In this document: piece by piece, positions 44,484 through 54,625 of the stretch | Numbering within the stretch: position 1 is the stretch's first letter | Layout: every line of letters begins with the position of its first letter | Source of the DNA: Sphingomonas gilva | Lineage (GTDB): Bacteria > Pseudomonadota > Alphaproteobacteria > Sphingomonadales > Sphingomonadaceae | Reading direction: 5' to 3' | Assembly (NCBI RefSeq): GCF_003515075.1 | Contig: NZ_QWLV01000009.1 | Span: 62,001 to 126,000 of the forward strand | DNA length: 64,000 nucleotides | Made by a program: the position numbers and the translations under genes | Notes under the pieces: model-generated | What the model was told of the DNA's origin: nothing | Databases searched by the model: none | The model's input: the letters and a program-made list of their open reading frames with translations, nothing else

Positions 44484-44756
44484 TCAGTTCAGCGGCGCGT
44501 CGCGCAGCCGTTCGATTTCGTGCGCGAGGTCGCCGCCGCGATCGGTGATGATCCGCTCCAGCACGCGCACCCGCTGCTCCAGCCGCTCGGTCTGCGCCGC
44601 ATATTGGGCGGCCTTCTCGGCGGTCTGGGCGTTGAGCGCCTGGGCCATCACTTCCTTGTGCTTCAGCCAGCGCTTCATCATCTCGCTGCCGATGCCCAGG
44701 GTGACGGGAAGTCCGACCACGACCAGGGCCAGCATGAATATCGTGAAACCGTTCAT
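44484..44756 (-). CDS. PspB-like small membrane protein, paralogue 3
   Basis: 90 aa. TM near residues 5-22 (TIFMLALVVVGLPVTLGIGS), then a Lys/Ala-rich stalk and a C-terminal coiled-coil with RLEQRVRVLERIITD and LAHEIERLRD. Spaced 30 bp from its downstream neighbour. Confidence 0.82.
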   Translation of the reverse strand: MNGFTIFMLALVVVGLPVTLGIGSEMMKRWLKHKEVMAQALNAQTAEKAAQYAAQTERLEQRVRVLERIITDRGGDLAHEIERLRDAPLN

Positions 44757-44768
44757 CGTCCTGTCCCC

Positions 44769-45080
44769 TCAGTTGGCGCGGCCGCGCAGCTGCTCGATCT
44801 CGTTGGTCAGCCCGTGCGCGCCGTCGGTGACGATGCGCTCGACATTGGCGAGGCGATCCTTGATCGAGCCCAGCTCGGCGCGGAGCTGCGCACTCTCCTG
44901 GCTGAGAAGACGGACGCGCTCGGCCATCTCCTCATTCTTGCGCGGATAGATCGCCTGGCCCCAGGCGCCGTCCAGCGGATAGCCGTGCTTCATCCGGAGC
45001 CAGGTGGTGAACACCCAGCCGCCGATGGCGAGGATGCCCAGGATCGCCGCGACGGGGGCGAAGCTTTCGAACGGAAACAT
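44769..45080 (-). CDS. PspB-like small membrane protein, paralogue 2
   Basis: 103 aa. N-terminal TM (FAPVAAILGILAIGGWVFTT) then the HGYP motif shared with paralogue 1 (RMKHGYPLDGAWG), followed by IKDRLANVERIVTD and LTNEIEQLRG. The shared HGYP plus C-terminal signature supports duplication within the locus. Confidence 0.82.
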   Translation of the reverse strand: MFPFESFAPVAAILGILAIGGWVFTTWLRMKHGYPLDGAWGQAIYPRKNEEMAERVRLLSQESAQLRAELGSIKDRLANVERIVTDGAHGLTNEIEQLRGRAN

Positions 45081-45105
45081 CTCGTGTCCTCCCTGCTCGC
45101 GGCGC

Positions 45106-45393
45106 TCAGCGCAGCTTCTCGATTTCGCGGGCGGTGCGCTCGGCGGGATCGGTGGCGATGCGTTCGAGCACCGCGATCCGCTCTTCCAGCCGGCTCACCT
45201 GGCCGTGCAGCTTCTCGTTCTCGGTCTCCAGCAGCGCGATCTTGCGGTCGGCGGCCGGATCGGCCTTGGTTGCATGGCCGTGCCATTCATTCTCGATCGG
45301 ATAGCCATGCCTGGCGCGGATCCAGCTCGAGATCAGCCATCCCAGGGTCGAGACCACCACGATCCCGAAAACCATGAACTGTCCACCCGTCAT
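45106..45393 (-). CDS. PspB-like small membrane protein, paralogue 1
   Basis: 95 aa. TM (VFGIVVVSTLGWLISSWI), HGYP (RARHGYPIENEWHGH), coiled-coil with LEERIAVLERIATD and TAREIEKLR at the very C-terminus. It lies 26 bp after pspC. Confidence 0.82.
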   Translation of the reverse strand: MTGGQFMVFGIVVVSTLGWLISSWIRARHGYPIENEWHGHATKADPAADRKIALLETENEKLHGQVSRLEERIAVLERIATDPAERTAREIEKLR

Positions 45394-45419
45394 TCGTCTT
45401 CTCCCCGTTCAGCCCCGCC

Positions 45420-45800
45420 TCAGCGAAGGCTGTCGATCTCATTGGCCAGGCGCGAATTGCGGCTGGTGTAGTGCATCTCAATGTTCGCGATGCGGCGGTC
45501 GATGTCGCGGAACTTGGAGCGGACATCGCGGGTGGTGCGCGCCGGGTTGGAGCGGACGCCCTGCCAGAACTTGGTGTCCTCCGGCGTGTCGTACATCGCC
45601 AGCGGCTTCGAATCGGCGAGCCAGCCGGCCAGCAGATAGGCGATCAGCGTCCAGGGGAAGCCGCCCATCAGCGTCAGGACGACGGTGCCGATGCGGACCC
45701 AGAGCACGTCGACCCCGGTATAGTCGGCAATCCCCGAACAGACGCCCAGCCATTTGGCGTTCTGCTTGTCGAGATAATATTTGGTGCGGCTGGCGGACAT
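45420..45800 (-). CDS. pspC: Phage shock protein C
   Basis: 126 aa from ATG 45800 (MSASRTKYYLDKQNAKWLGV). The PspC domain has KWLGVCSGIADYTGVDVLWV and the membrane segment VVLTLMGGFPWTLIAYLLAG. The C-terminus carries a helix with DIDRRIANIEMHYTS and LANEIDSLR, similar to the neighbouring PspB-like proteins. PspC senses secretin or membrane stress and signals to PspA. Confidence 0.92.
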   Translation of the reverse strand: MSASRTKYYLDKQNAKWLGVCSGIADYTGVDVLWVRIGTVVLTLMGGFPWTLIAYLLAGWLADSKPLAMYDTPEDTKFWQGVRSNPARTTRDVRSKFRDIDRRIANIEMHYTSRNSRLANEIDSLR

Positions 45801-45801
45801 C

Positions 45802-46068
45802 TCAGTTCCTCCTGGAATAATCATGTTCGACATCCTCGCTCGACGACATGGTCGGGCGGAAGTCGGGATTGTCGGCGGCGATGATCCGTTCGATGGTCAT
45901 CAGCCGGTCCTCGAGGCGGCGGGCGGTGTAGTGCAGCTCGTCGAGCAGCCTCTCGTCCTCGCCGGTCAGCGTCGCTGCCTGCTTCCATTTGGTGATGTAG
46001 TGGAAGATCAGCCAGGGCAGGCCGATGAAGAGCATGCCCACGACGAAGATGGGGATCAGATCGTCCAT
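45802..46068 (-). CDS. pspB: Phage shock protein B-like
   Basis: 88 aa. PspB pattern: N-terminal TM (PIFVVGMLFIGLPWLIFHYI), linker and coiled-coil with LDELHYTARRLEDRLMTIER. Placed immediately after pspA (4 bp) and 1 bp before pspC, as in classical psp operons. Confidence 0.9.
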   Translation of the reverse strand: MDDLIPIFVVGMLFIGLPWLIFHYITKWKQAATLTGEDERLLDELHYTARRLEDRLMTIERIIAADNPDFRPTMSSSEDVEHDYSRRN

Positions 46069-46072
46069 CGGC

Positions 46073-46741
46073 TCAGCCTTCCTTGGTCACGCGGGCCTTC
46101 ATCGCGGCGAGCTCGGCTTCGACCTTCTCGCTCGACTTGAGCTCGGCGATCTCCTCCTCCAGGCTCTTGGGCTGCGCGCCCAGGCCCAGCGCGTCGGCGC
46201 GGCCCTCGGCCATGTCCACCCGGCGCTCCATCAGGTCGAAGCGCGAGAAGGCGTCATTGACCTTGTGGCCCGAATAGGCCTCGCGGACACGGGCGCGATT
46301 ATGCGCCGCATCAAGGCGCGTGACGATCGAATTTTGCCGCGTGCGCGCCTCGGCCAGCTTGTTCTGCAGCTTGGTGATGTCGGCTTCGTAGGAACGCAGC
46401 GCATCGTCGATCACCGCGATCTCGGCTGTCAGCTGGTCGGCCATGTCGGCCGCCTTCTGCTTTTCGACCAGCGCGGCCTTGGCCAGGTCCTCGCGATCCT
46501 TGGACAGCGCAAGTTCCGCCTTCTCGGTCCAGCTGTCCTGCAGCTTCTCGAGCTTGGCGATGTGGCGCCGCATCTCCTTCTGGTCGGCGATCGACCGGGC
46601 GGCCGAAGCGCGGACCTCGACCAGCGTCTCCTCCATCTCGAGGATGATCATGCGGATCATCTTCGAAGGATCCTCCGCCTTGTCGAGCAGGTCGGTGACG
46701 TTGGCGGCGATGATGTCGCGGGTGCGGGAAAAGATACCCAT
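46073..46741 (-). CDS. pspA: Phage shock protein A
   Basis: 222 aa. Coiled-coil IM30/PspA: MGIFSRTRDIIAANVTDLLD, KMIRMIILEMEETLVEVRAS, EKQKAADMADQLTAEIAVID. It binds stressed membranes and inhibits PspF when unstressed. Confidence 0.96.
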   Translation of the reverse strand: MGIFSRTRDIIAANVTDLLDKAEDPSKMIRMIILEMEETLVEVRASAARSIADQKEMRRHIAKLEKLQDSWTEKAELALSKDREDLAKAALVEKQKAADMADQLTAEIAVIDDALRSYEADITKLQNKLAEARTRQNSIVTRLDAAHNRARVREAYSGHKVNDAFSRFDLMERRVDMAEGRADALGLGAQPKSLEEEIAELKSSEKVEAELAAMKARVTKEG

Positions 46742-46811
46742 CTTGTGATACTCCGTAGTGAGCTAAGGGGCCGGGACGGGGCAAGGGGTTCCCGCCCCGG
46801 CGAGGTTGTCG

Positions 46812-46961
46812 TCAGGCGAGGGGCCCTTCGACGGAAACGGGTGCCTGCTGTGCGGCGCGCGCCGGTCCGACCGCGCCGAGCACGCAGACCGTGCTGAAGA
46901 CGATGGTCAGGAGCGCGGCTGCGACCGTGCTGCGGACCTCGTTCTGGTTGAACTTCGACAT
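46812..46961 (-). CDS. Small exported or membrane peptide, first gene of psp transcript
   Basis: 49 aa from ATG 46961. Hydrophobic segment TVAAALLTIVFSTVCVLGAV and a signal-like PARAAQ (AxA) suggest a signal peptide leaving a short Gln/Pro-rich mature part. It is the first gene after the sigma-54 promoter, 70 bp upstream of pspA. No known family. Confidence 0.72.
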   Translation of the reverse strand: MSKFNQNEVRSTVAAALLTIVFSTVCVLGAVGPARAAQQAPVSVEGPLA

Positions 46962-47020
46962 TGTGGTCTCCCTGAACCTTGTATTTCGCGCCCCGTTGTC
47001 AGGCGGTCGCTTGGTACTCA

Positions 47021-47035
47021 GCATGAAGCGTGCCA
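47021..47035 (-). promoter_or_regulatory. Sigma-54 promoter of the psp operon
   Basis: Minus-strand TGGCACGCTTCATGC: -24 GG and -12 GC separated by 10 nt as required, close to consensus TGGCACG-N4-TTGC. Located 60 bp upstream of the first gene and opposite pspF, as in other psp loci. Confidence 0.78.
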
Positions 47036-47090
47036 AATTCGAAAATGGCGAAATTCCGCGCTTCCTGTTCCACGATGAACGAAGCGGCTT

Positions 47091-47103
47091 GCCAAGGCTT
47101 GGC
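47091..47103. promoter_or_regulatory. Possible PspF upstream activating site
   Basis: GCCAAGGCTTGGC, a perfect 6-bp inverted repeat with one central base, about 57 bp upstream of the sigma-54 -24 element and just before pspF. Confidence 0.45.
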
Positions 47104-47124
47104 GAAATACGCCAACAGTTGGGA

Positions 47125-48132
47125 ATGGAGCGGCAAACTCAGTTCATCGGCGAATCGAGCGCCTTTCTCGACGCGGTCGAGCGCGCCAGCCGGGCGGCGG
47201 CGCTGGATCGGCCGGTGCTCGTCATCGGCGAGCGCGGCACCGGCAAGGAACTGATCGCCGAGCGCCTGCACCATCTGTCGCCGCGCTGGGGCCAGCCGCT
47301 GATCACGATGAACTGCGCCGCCCTGCCCGAGACGCTGATCGAGGCCGAGCTGTTCGGCCATGAGGCTGGCTCTTTCACCGGTGCGGCCAAGGGCAGGGCG
47401 GGGCGTTTCGAAGAAGCGGATGGCGGCACCTTGTTCCTGGACGAGCTGGCGACGCTGTCGCAACCAGCCCAGGATCGGCTGCTGCGCGCGATCGAATATG
47501 GCGAGATCACTCGCATCGGGGCGTCGCGCCCGATCCAGGTCGATGTGCGCATCGTCGCCGCGACCAACGAGCATCTGCCCGGCCTCGTCGAACAGGGCCG
47601 CTTCCGCGCCGACCTGCTCGACCGGCTGTCATTCGAGGTCGTGACGCTGCCGCCGCTTCGCGCCCGCGGCGAGGATGTGATGGTGCTCGCCGATCATTTC
47701 GGCAGGCGCATGGCGTCCGAACTCGGTTGGGACAGCTGGCCGGGGTTCAGCAAGCCCGCGATCACGCTGCTGGAAAGCTATGACTGGCCCGGCAATGTCC
47801 GCGAACTGCGCAATGTCGTCGAGCGCGCCGTCTATCGCTGCCGCGATCCGCTGAGCTGCATCGGCACGATCGTGTTCGATCCCTTCGAATCGCCCTGGAG
47901 CCCGCGGTCTTCACAGCCAGTACCCCAGCAGCAGGAAGAAGCGCCGCAGCTGGTCGCGGTCGAGTTTCAACCAGAGACCAGCGACTTCCGCACCAGCGTT
48001 GCGGAATATGAGCGCAAGCTGCTCAGCCATGCGCTGGAGACCAACCGGTTCAACCAGCGCGCCACGGCGGCTGCGATCGGGCTCAGCTATGATCAGTTGC
48101 GCCACGCGATGAAACGCCACGCGTTGGGCTGA
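47125..48132 (+). CDS. pspF: Psp operon transcriptional activator PspF
   Basis: 335 aa from ATG 47125 (MERQTQFIGESSAFLDAVER); the longer frame would overlap the psp promoter. AAA+ enhancer-binding protein: Walker A GERGTGKELI, the loop GSFTGA (usual GAFTGA), GGTLFLDELATL, sensor RLLRAIEYGEI, and C-terminal Fis-like helix-turn-helix (NQRATAAAIGLSYDQLRHAM). It activates sigma-54 transcription of the divergent psp operon and lacks a receiver domain, as PspF does. Confidence 0.95.
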   Translation: MERQTQFIGESSAFLDAVERASRAAALDRPVLVIGERGTGKELIAERLHHLSPRWGQPLITMNCAALPETLIEAELFGHEAGSFTGAAKGRAGRFEEADGGTLFLDELATLSQPAQDRLLRAIEYGEITRIGASRPIQVDVRIVAATNEHLPGLVEQGRFRADLLDRLSFEVVTLPPLRARGEDVMVLADHFGRRMASELGWDSWPGFSKPAITLLESYDWPGNVRELRNVVERAVYRCRDPLSCIGTIVFDPFESPWSPRSSQPVPQQQEEAPQLVAVEFQPETSDFRTSVAEYERKLLSHALETNRFNQRATAAAIGLSYDQLRHAMKRHALG

Positions 48133-48238
48133 ACGCTCCAAGCAAATAGAATCGTCAGCGCAACAAATCTTGCGCGACCAACCTGCGGCTTATGCGTTAG
48201 GGGACACGCATATCCACAACGCCAATAGGAGCGACCCC

Positions 48239-48862
48239 ATGGCATTTGTCCTCCCCGATCTCCCCTTCGCAAAGGATGCGCTGCAGCCGCACATGTCTTC
48301 CGAGACGCTCGACTATCATCACGGCAAGCACCACAAGGCCTATGTCGACAAGACCAACGGAATGCTGGGCGAAAAGGGCCTGGAGGGCGCGAGCCTGAGC
48401 GAGGTGATCAGGGCGGCGAGGGACAAGGGCGACAAGGGCCTGTTCAACAACTCGGCGCAGATCTGGAACCACAGCTTCTTCTGGCAGTGCCTTGCGCCCG
48501 CTGAGAACCAGAAGCCCAGCGGCAAGCTGGCTGACATGATCACCGAGAGCTTCGGCGGCGTCGACCAGATGCTGACCAAGCTGAAGGAGGAATCGGTCGG
48601 CCATTTCGCCAGCGGCTGGGGCTGGCTGGTGCTCGACGGCGACCAGCTCAAGGTCACCTCGCTGCACGATGCGGACACGCCGGTCGTCTATGACGGCATG
48701 AAGCCGCTGCTCACGCTCGATGTGTGGGAGCACGCCTATTATGTCGATTACCGCAACGCCCGGCCGGACTATCTGGAGGCGGTGATCAAGAACATCGTCA
48801 ACTGGGAGTTCGTCGCGCAGAACCTGGACGGCCAGGGGATCTCACGCGCCGATCAGGGCTGA
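48239..48862 (+). CDS. sodB: Superoxide dismutase (Fe/Mn)
   Basis: 207 aa. MAFVLPDLPFAKDALQPHMS, HHGKHHKAYVDKTN (metal His), NHSFFWQCLAP, GSGWGWL-like SGWGWLVLD and DVWEHAYYVDYRN (metal Asp and His). Converts superoxide to peroxide in the cytoplasm. An AGGAG site precedes the start. Confidence 0.97.
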   Translation: MAFVLPDLPFAKDALQPHMSSETLDYHHGKHHKAYVDKTNGMLGEKGLEGASLSEVIRAARDKGDKGLFNNSAQIWNHSFFWQCLAPAENQKPSGKLADMITESFGGVDQMLTKLKEESVGHFASGWGWLVLDGDQLKVTSLHDADTPVVYDGMKPLLTLDVWEHAYYVDYRNARPDYLEAVIKNIVNWEFVAQNLDGQGISRADQG

Positions 48863-48892
48863 ATCCGCCGGAACTAGACGGCTCAACCAAGC

Positions 48893-48937
48893 TCGTCACC
48901 CCGGACCCTGTCGAAGGGGCCTGGGTGACGGGGGTAG
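48893..48937. repeat. Short family B repeat
   Basis: CGTCACCCCGGACCCTGTCG and GGGGCCTGGGTGACG form an inverted repeat after sodB. Confidence 0.6.
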
Positions 48938-48957
48938 CTCTTCGGTCTTCCAACGAA

Positions 48958-48989
48958 AAGGGGCGCTTCCCGCATGGGAAGCGCCCCTT
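48958..48989 (-). terminator. Terminator shared by convergent sodB and lipoprotein gene
   Basis: A perfect 14-bp stem, AAGGGGCGCTTCCC / GGGAAGCGCCCCTT with a 4-nt loop, followed on the minus strand by TTCGTT. Confidence 0.85.
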
Positions 48990-49025
48990 CGACCAGACAT
49001 CCGGCCCCGAAGGACCAGGACGATC

Positions 49026-49292
49026 TCAGTTCATGTTGTCCGCAGCAGCGTCGGCAGTCGCCTCGACATTGTCGGCAGCCGCTTCGAGGTTGTCGGCGGC
49101 GTTCTCGAGCGCCATCTCGCCCGTGGCCGTGGTGGCGTTGTCGGCCATCATGTCCATGTTGTCGGCCATCACCTCGAGGTTGTCGGCGGCCATCTCGCCA
49201 TTCGCCTCGACGGCTTCCGCCTCGGGCGACTGGTTGCACGCGGCCAGGGTCATCAGGCCGGCGGCAGCGAGAACAAAGGTCAGCTTCTTCAT
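49026..49292 (-). CDS. Small lipoprotein with Ala-Asp-Asn repeats
   Basis: 88 aa. Lipobox in LMTLAAC. The mature part is repeated: MAADNLEVMADNMDMMADN, then ENAADNLEAAADNVEATAD, so ADN occurs every 7-10 residues, predicting an amphipathic helix. Likely an outer-membrane-tethered helical lipoprotein; function unknown. Confidence 0.82.
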   Translation of the reverse strand: MKKLTFVLAAAGLMTLAACNQSPEAEAVEANGEMAADNLEVMADNMDMMADNATTATGEMALENAADNLEAAADNVEATADAAADNMN

Positions 49293-49529
49293 TCCGGTTG
49301 CTCCAATATAGCAATATTCGCGGACCGGCCCGAATGCCGACGCGAGCGCTGTGATTTACCGCGCAGCGCAACCCCGTCAATCGCAAATTCATCTGGGGGC
49401 AAGGTTTGCGACGAAAAGATGGCACACCCCATCGCCTGAATCGCCCGGCGATTTGCGTCCGCGATCCCGCTCGGCTAGGGGCGCGGCGACAGTTTTCCCG
49501 ACAGCTTTTCCGATGGAGTACCGCCTCAG

Positions 49530-51209
<1,680 letters not shown>

Positions 51210-51230
51210 GGGTGAGAGCGGACGGGCGAC

Positions 51231-51806
51231 TCAGGCGAGCCCGCCCGTCCCGATTTCCAGCGAATTGATCGTGGCGGCGGTGAGCGGTCCGCCGAAAGTC
51301 ACCTGACGTCTTTCCGTATAGGTTTCGCCTTTGGGCGCCCACATCTGGTGGATCATGCTAGTTTCGACATCCACCACCCAATATTCGGGCACGCCATTGG
51401 CAGCATAGAGTTTTGCCTTGCGCGACATGTCGAAGCTGAGCGTCGCGTCGGAGACCTCGACGATCAGCCGCACCGATTCGAGCGGAATCAGGCCGGTTCC
51501 CTCCGGCTCGCTGGTGACGACGATATCCGGTTCGGGCGAGCTGCGCGGAGGAACGGCGATCGATCCCTCGACGATCGCTTCCCAGCCTGTCCCCTGCGCT
51601 TCGAGCGCCGCCGCCAGCAGAACATGCAGACGCGATTTCACCCGCGCATGCGGGCGATGCTGGGCGTTCATGAAGAAGATTTTCCCCTCGATCAGCTCGG
51701 TCTTGCGATAGCCCTCGAAGGCGCCGGATTCGTCGAGCGCGAGATAGTCCTCCAACCGCAGCTTCACCGGCAGGTGGCTGTTGTTGAGAGGCCGCAGCTC
51801 GGTCAT
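51231..51806 (-). CDS. Uma2-family putative nuclease (DUF820)
   Basis: 191 aa. The restriction-like core includes EYWVVDVE-type elements: TELIEGKIFFM, EPDIVVTSEP, LIVEVSDATLSFDMSRKAKL and NGVPEYWVVDVE. Members occur in many copies in some genomes, function undefined. Confidence 0.88.
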   Translation of the reverse strand: MTELRPLNNSHLPVKLRLEDYLALDESGAFEGYRKTELIEGKIFFMNAQHRPHARVKSRLHVLLAAALEAQGTGWEAIVEGSIAVPPRSSPEPDIVVTSEPEGTGLIPLESVRLIVEVSDATLSFDMSRKAKLYAANGVPEYWVVDVETSMIHQMWAPKGETYTERRQVTFGGPLTAATINSLEIGTGGLA

Positions 51807-51854
51807 GGACGGGACGATATCACGACGCGGCGACCGATCCTAGCGCCGCGCCCG

Positions 51855-52631
51855 TTACCGCACCCGCTTCACGAACATCCGCCCGTCGCGGTCCTCAGCG
51901 CGGAATTCGGGGAGGGTGGCGATCAGGTCGGATAGCTTGGCGAAGCCGTAGCTGCGCACGTCGAAGCTCGATCGGTTGCCGGCGATGCGGCCCACCTCGG
52001 ACAGGCTGGCGAAGCCGTTCGCGTCGCGCTTGGCGGCCTTCCAGGCGTCGCCGAACAGCTTGACCAGGTCGTCGTCGACCGAGCTTGCCTCCGGGGCGGC
52101 GGGCTCGGGTTCCGGCGTGGCGGTCGTGCTCGCGGAGTTCCGCCGCGCAGGGCGTGGGGCGGGGGGCCCATCATCCGCCTGCGCGACGAGGCCGCTCACG
52201 TCGATGAAGCGCGTGCAGGCCTGGCGGAATCCCTCGGGGGTGCGCGCGCTGCCGAAGCCGTAGACCGGCAGCCCCTCCTGGCGGACGCGCATCACCAGCG
52301 GCATGAAATCGCTGTCCGAAGACATGATGCCGAAACCGGTCACGCGCCCGCGGAACAGCAGGTCCATCGCGTCCACCGTCATCTTCATGTCGGTGGCGTT
52401 CTTGCCCTTGGTGATGTCGAACTGCTGCTGCGGCTCGATGCCGTGCTTCAACGTCAATGCCGCCCAGGTCTTGAGCCCGGTCTTGGACCAGTTGCCATAG
52501 GCGCGGCGGACATTGACCTGGCCGAGCTCGGCAAGCACCGTCAGCACGGGATCGAGACTGGCGGGAGAGGCGTTGTCGGCGTCGATCAGCAGCGCGACAT
52601 TGCCGAGGGGCGGATGATCGTTGTTGGTCAT
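51855..52631 (-). CDS. NYN-domain ribonuclease with C-terminal LOTUS/OST-HTH domain
   Basis: 258 aa from ATG 52631 (MTNNDHPPLGNVALLIDADN). NYN/LabA active-site acids: LLIDADNAS, KNATDMKMTVDAMDLL and MSSDSDFMPL. After a Pro/Ala-rich linker the C-terminal about 75 residues match a LOTUS/OST-HTH RNA-binding domain (FASLSEVGRIAGNRSSFDVR, YGFAKLSDLIATLPEF). This bacterial domain pair probably cleaves or binds structured RNA; the target is unknown. Start chosen for the Met before NDHPP. Confidence 0.9.
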   Translation of the reverse strand: MTNNDHPPLGNVALLIDADNASPASLDPVLTVLAELGQVNVRRAYGNWSKTGLKTWAALTLKHGIEPQQQFDITKGKNATDMKMTVDAMDLLFRGRVTGFGIMSSDSDFMPLVMRVRQEGLPVYGFGSARTPEGFRQACTRFIDVSGLVAQADDGPPAPRPARRNSASTTATPEPEPAAPEASSVDDDLVKLFGDAWKAAKRDANGFASLSEVGRIAGNRSSFDVRSYGFAKLSDLIATLPEFRAEDRDGRMFVKRVR

Positions 52632-52650
52632 ACTCCCGCGTAACACGGCT

Positions 52651-53283
52651 TCACGCCGGCGCGAACTCTCCAGTCGCGGAATCGAGCAGATGCAACTCGC
52701 CGCCGGCGATGCCGAACCAGGCGCCGTGGATGGTCAGCTTGCCCGCCGCCTCTCGCTCCGGGATGCAGGGGAAGGTGCGAAGGTTGGCGATCGAGACCTT
52801 GACCGTCTCGAACTCCAGCGCGCGCGCCGCCTCCGGCCCGTCGCCATGCTCGGCGACGATCCGGTCGCGCGCCTCGTCGAGCAGATCGATCCAGTGCGCG
52901 ATGAAGCCGCCTTCTCCCGGCGCCGCGCCTTCGAACCGGCGCGACAGCGCGGCATGGACGCCGCCGCACGAGCCATGGCCCATCACGACCACCTCGGGCA
53001 CCTCCAGCTGGGTGACGGCGAACTCCAGCGCGGCGGACACGCCGTGGCGACCGCCGCCCAGCTCGAATGGCGGGACGAGATTGGCGATGTTGCGCACGAC
53101 GAAGATCTCGCCGGGCGATGCATCGAAAATCTGCGTTGGATCGACCCGGCTGTCGGAGCAGGCGATCACCATCACCCGCGGGCTCTGGCCTTCGGACAAT
53201 CGCGCCCAGCGATCGCGTTCGGCCTGCCAGCGATCCTGGCGAAAGCGGTGATAGCCGGCGATCAGATCGGAAAAGTCAGTCAC
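52651..53283 (-). CDS. Beta-carbonic anhydrase
   Basis: 210 aa, GTG start. Zinc ligands and dyad: VIACSDSRVDP, VVRNIANLVPP and VVMGHGSCGGVHAAL. Interconverts CO2 and bicarbonate. Start GTG 53283; no operon partner apparent. Confidence 0.96.
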   Translation of the reverse strand: MTDFSDLIAGYHRFRQDRWQAERDRWARLSEGQSPRVMVIACSDSRVDPTQIFDASPGEIFVVRNIANLVPPFELGGGRHGVSAALEFAVTQLEVPEVVVMGHGSCGGVHAALSRRFEGAAPGEGGFIAHWIDLLDEARDRIVAEHGDGPEAARALEFETVKVSIANLRTFPCIPEREAAGKLTIHGAWFGIAGGELHLLDSATGEFAPA

Positions 53284-53568
53284 GAATGCGCTCCCTTTTG
53301 GGCAAGCGCTTAGAACAGCTTGCGGCGCGTTGTAAGGCGTCGCCCCGAAGATTTGGCTTTCCTAATAGGAAATCGTCCCGCAGCTTCCGCGTGTGAGACA
53401 TATGTCGCCCGGTCTATCTGGAATAAAATTTCCTACTGGAGCAACGCAATTGCAGAACTGCCATGACTTATGCGACGCAGGGCGGGCCGCGACCGACGAA
53501 TCGGCAAGCGGTCGCGGCGGGCTCGCCGATGGTTGTGGCGCCGCCGCACGGTCGCTATCTGGCGCGGC

Positions 53569-54492
53569 ATGAACGAGATGACTCCGCTCCCGCGCGAACC
53601 GCGCCAGCGCAAGCCCGACTGGATCCGGGTGAAAGCGCCGACATCGGTCGGCTTCGGCGAGACGCGCGCGCTGATGCGCCGCCTCAACCTGGCGACGGTG
53701 TGCGAGGAGGCGGCCTGCCCCAATATCGGCGAGTGCTGGACCAAGAAGCACGCGACAGTGATGATCCTCGGCGACGTCTGCACCCGCGCCTGCGCCTTCT
53801 GCAACGTCAAGACGGGGATGCCGCGCAAGGTCGATCCGCTGGAGCCCGAGCATGTCGCCACAGCGGCCGCGGAGCTGGGGCTGGAGCACATCGTCATCAC
53901 CTCGGTCGATCGCGACGATCTGCCCGACGGCGGCGCATCGCAATTCGTCAAGGTGATCGAGGCGCTGCGGCGGAACACGCCCAATACGACGATCGAGATC
54001 CTGACCCCCGATTTCCGCAACAAGCATGAGCGGGCGGTCGAGGCGATCGTCGCCGCGCGGCCTGACGTCTACAACCACAATCTGGAAACGGTGCCGCGGC
54101 TCTATCCGACGATACGGCCGGGTGCGCGCTATTACGCCTCGCTGCGCCTGCTGGAGAGCGTCAAGCGCCACGATCCGTCGATCTTCACCAAGTCCGGCGT
54201 GATGCTGGGGCTGGGCGAGGAACGGCTGGAGGTCCATCAGGTGATGGACGACATGCGCAGCGCCGACGTCGATTTCCTGACGATGGGCCAGTATCTCCAG
54301 CCGACTCCGCGCCACGCCAAGGTGATCGAGTTCGTCACGCCCAAGGCGTTCGACGCCTACGCCGCGATCGCGCGGGCCAAGGGTTTCCTGCAGGTGGCGT
54401 CTTCGCCGCTGACCCGGTCGAGCTACCATGCGGGCGACGATTTCGCGCAGATGAAAGCGGCCCGCGAGGCGAAGCTGGGGAAGGCCATATGA
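53569..54492 (+). CDS. lipA: Lipoyl synthase
   Basis: 307 aa from ATG 53569 ([20 protein letters not shown]). Auxiliary cluster Cys [12 protein letters not shown] and radical-[11 protein letters not shown]. Inserts sulfur into octanoyl groups; a C-terminal RSSYHAG is conserved. No other lipoate gene adjacent. Confidence 0.97.
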   Translation: MNEMTPLPREPRQRKPDWIRVKAPTSVGFGETRALMRRLNLATVCEEAACPNIGECWTKKHATVMILGDVCTRACAFCNVKTGMPRKVDPLEPEHVATAAAELGLEHIVITSVDRDDLPDGGASQFVKVIEALRRNTPNTTIEILTPDFRNKHERAVEAIVAARPDVYNHNLETVPRLYPTIRPGARYYASLRLLESVKRHDPSIFTKSGVMLGLGEERLEVHQVMDDMRSADVDFLTMGQYLQPTPRHAKVIEFVTPKAFDAYAAIARAKGFLQVASSPLTRSSYHAGDDFAQMKAAREAKLGKAI

Positions 54493-54493
54493 T

Positions 54494-54620
54494 CCTCCCC
54501 GGAACGGGGAGGGGGACCAGCCGCAGGCTGGTGGAGGGGGCTTTCCACCAGCGCGGCGCTCGCGGTAAGCCCCCTCCACCACGCACTCCGTGCGCGGTCC
54601 CCCTCCCCGTACCGGGGAGG
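54494..54620. repeat. Pair of inverted REP-like elements between lipA and ratA
   Basis: First unit: CCTCCCCGGAACGGGGAGG (54494-54512) plus GACCAGCCGCAGGCTGGTGG. Second, inverted: CCCCCTCCACCACGCACTCC... and CCTCCCCGTACCGGGGAGG (54602-54620). The two units together form a larger palindrome, like a bacterial interspersed mosaic element. Confidence 0.85.
54602..54620 (+). promoter_or_regulatory. Hairpin carrying the ratA/coq10 Shine-Dalgarno
   Basis: CCTCCCCG pairs with CGGGGAGG; its GGAGG (54616-54620) is 5 nt from the ATG at 54626. The repeat supplies and may mask the ribosome-binding site. Confidence 0.6.
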
Positions 54621-54625
54621 TATTG

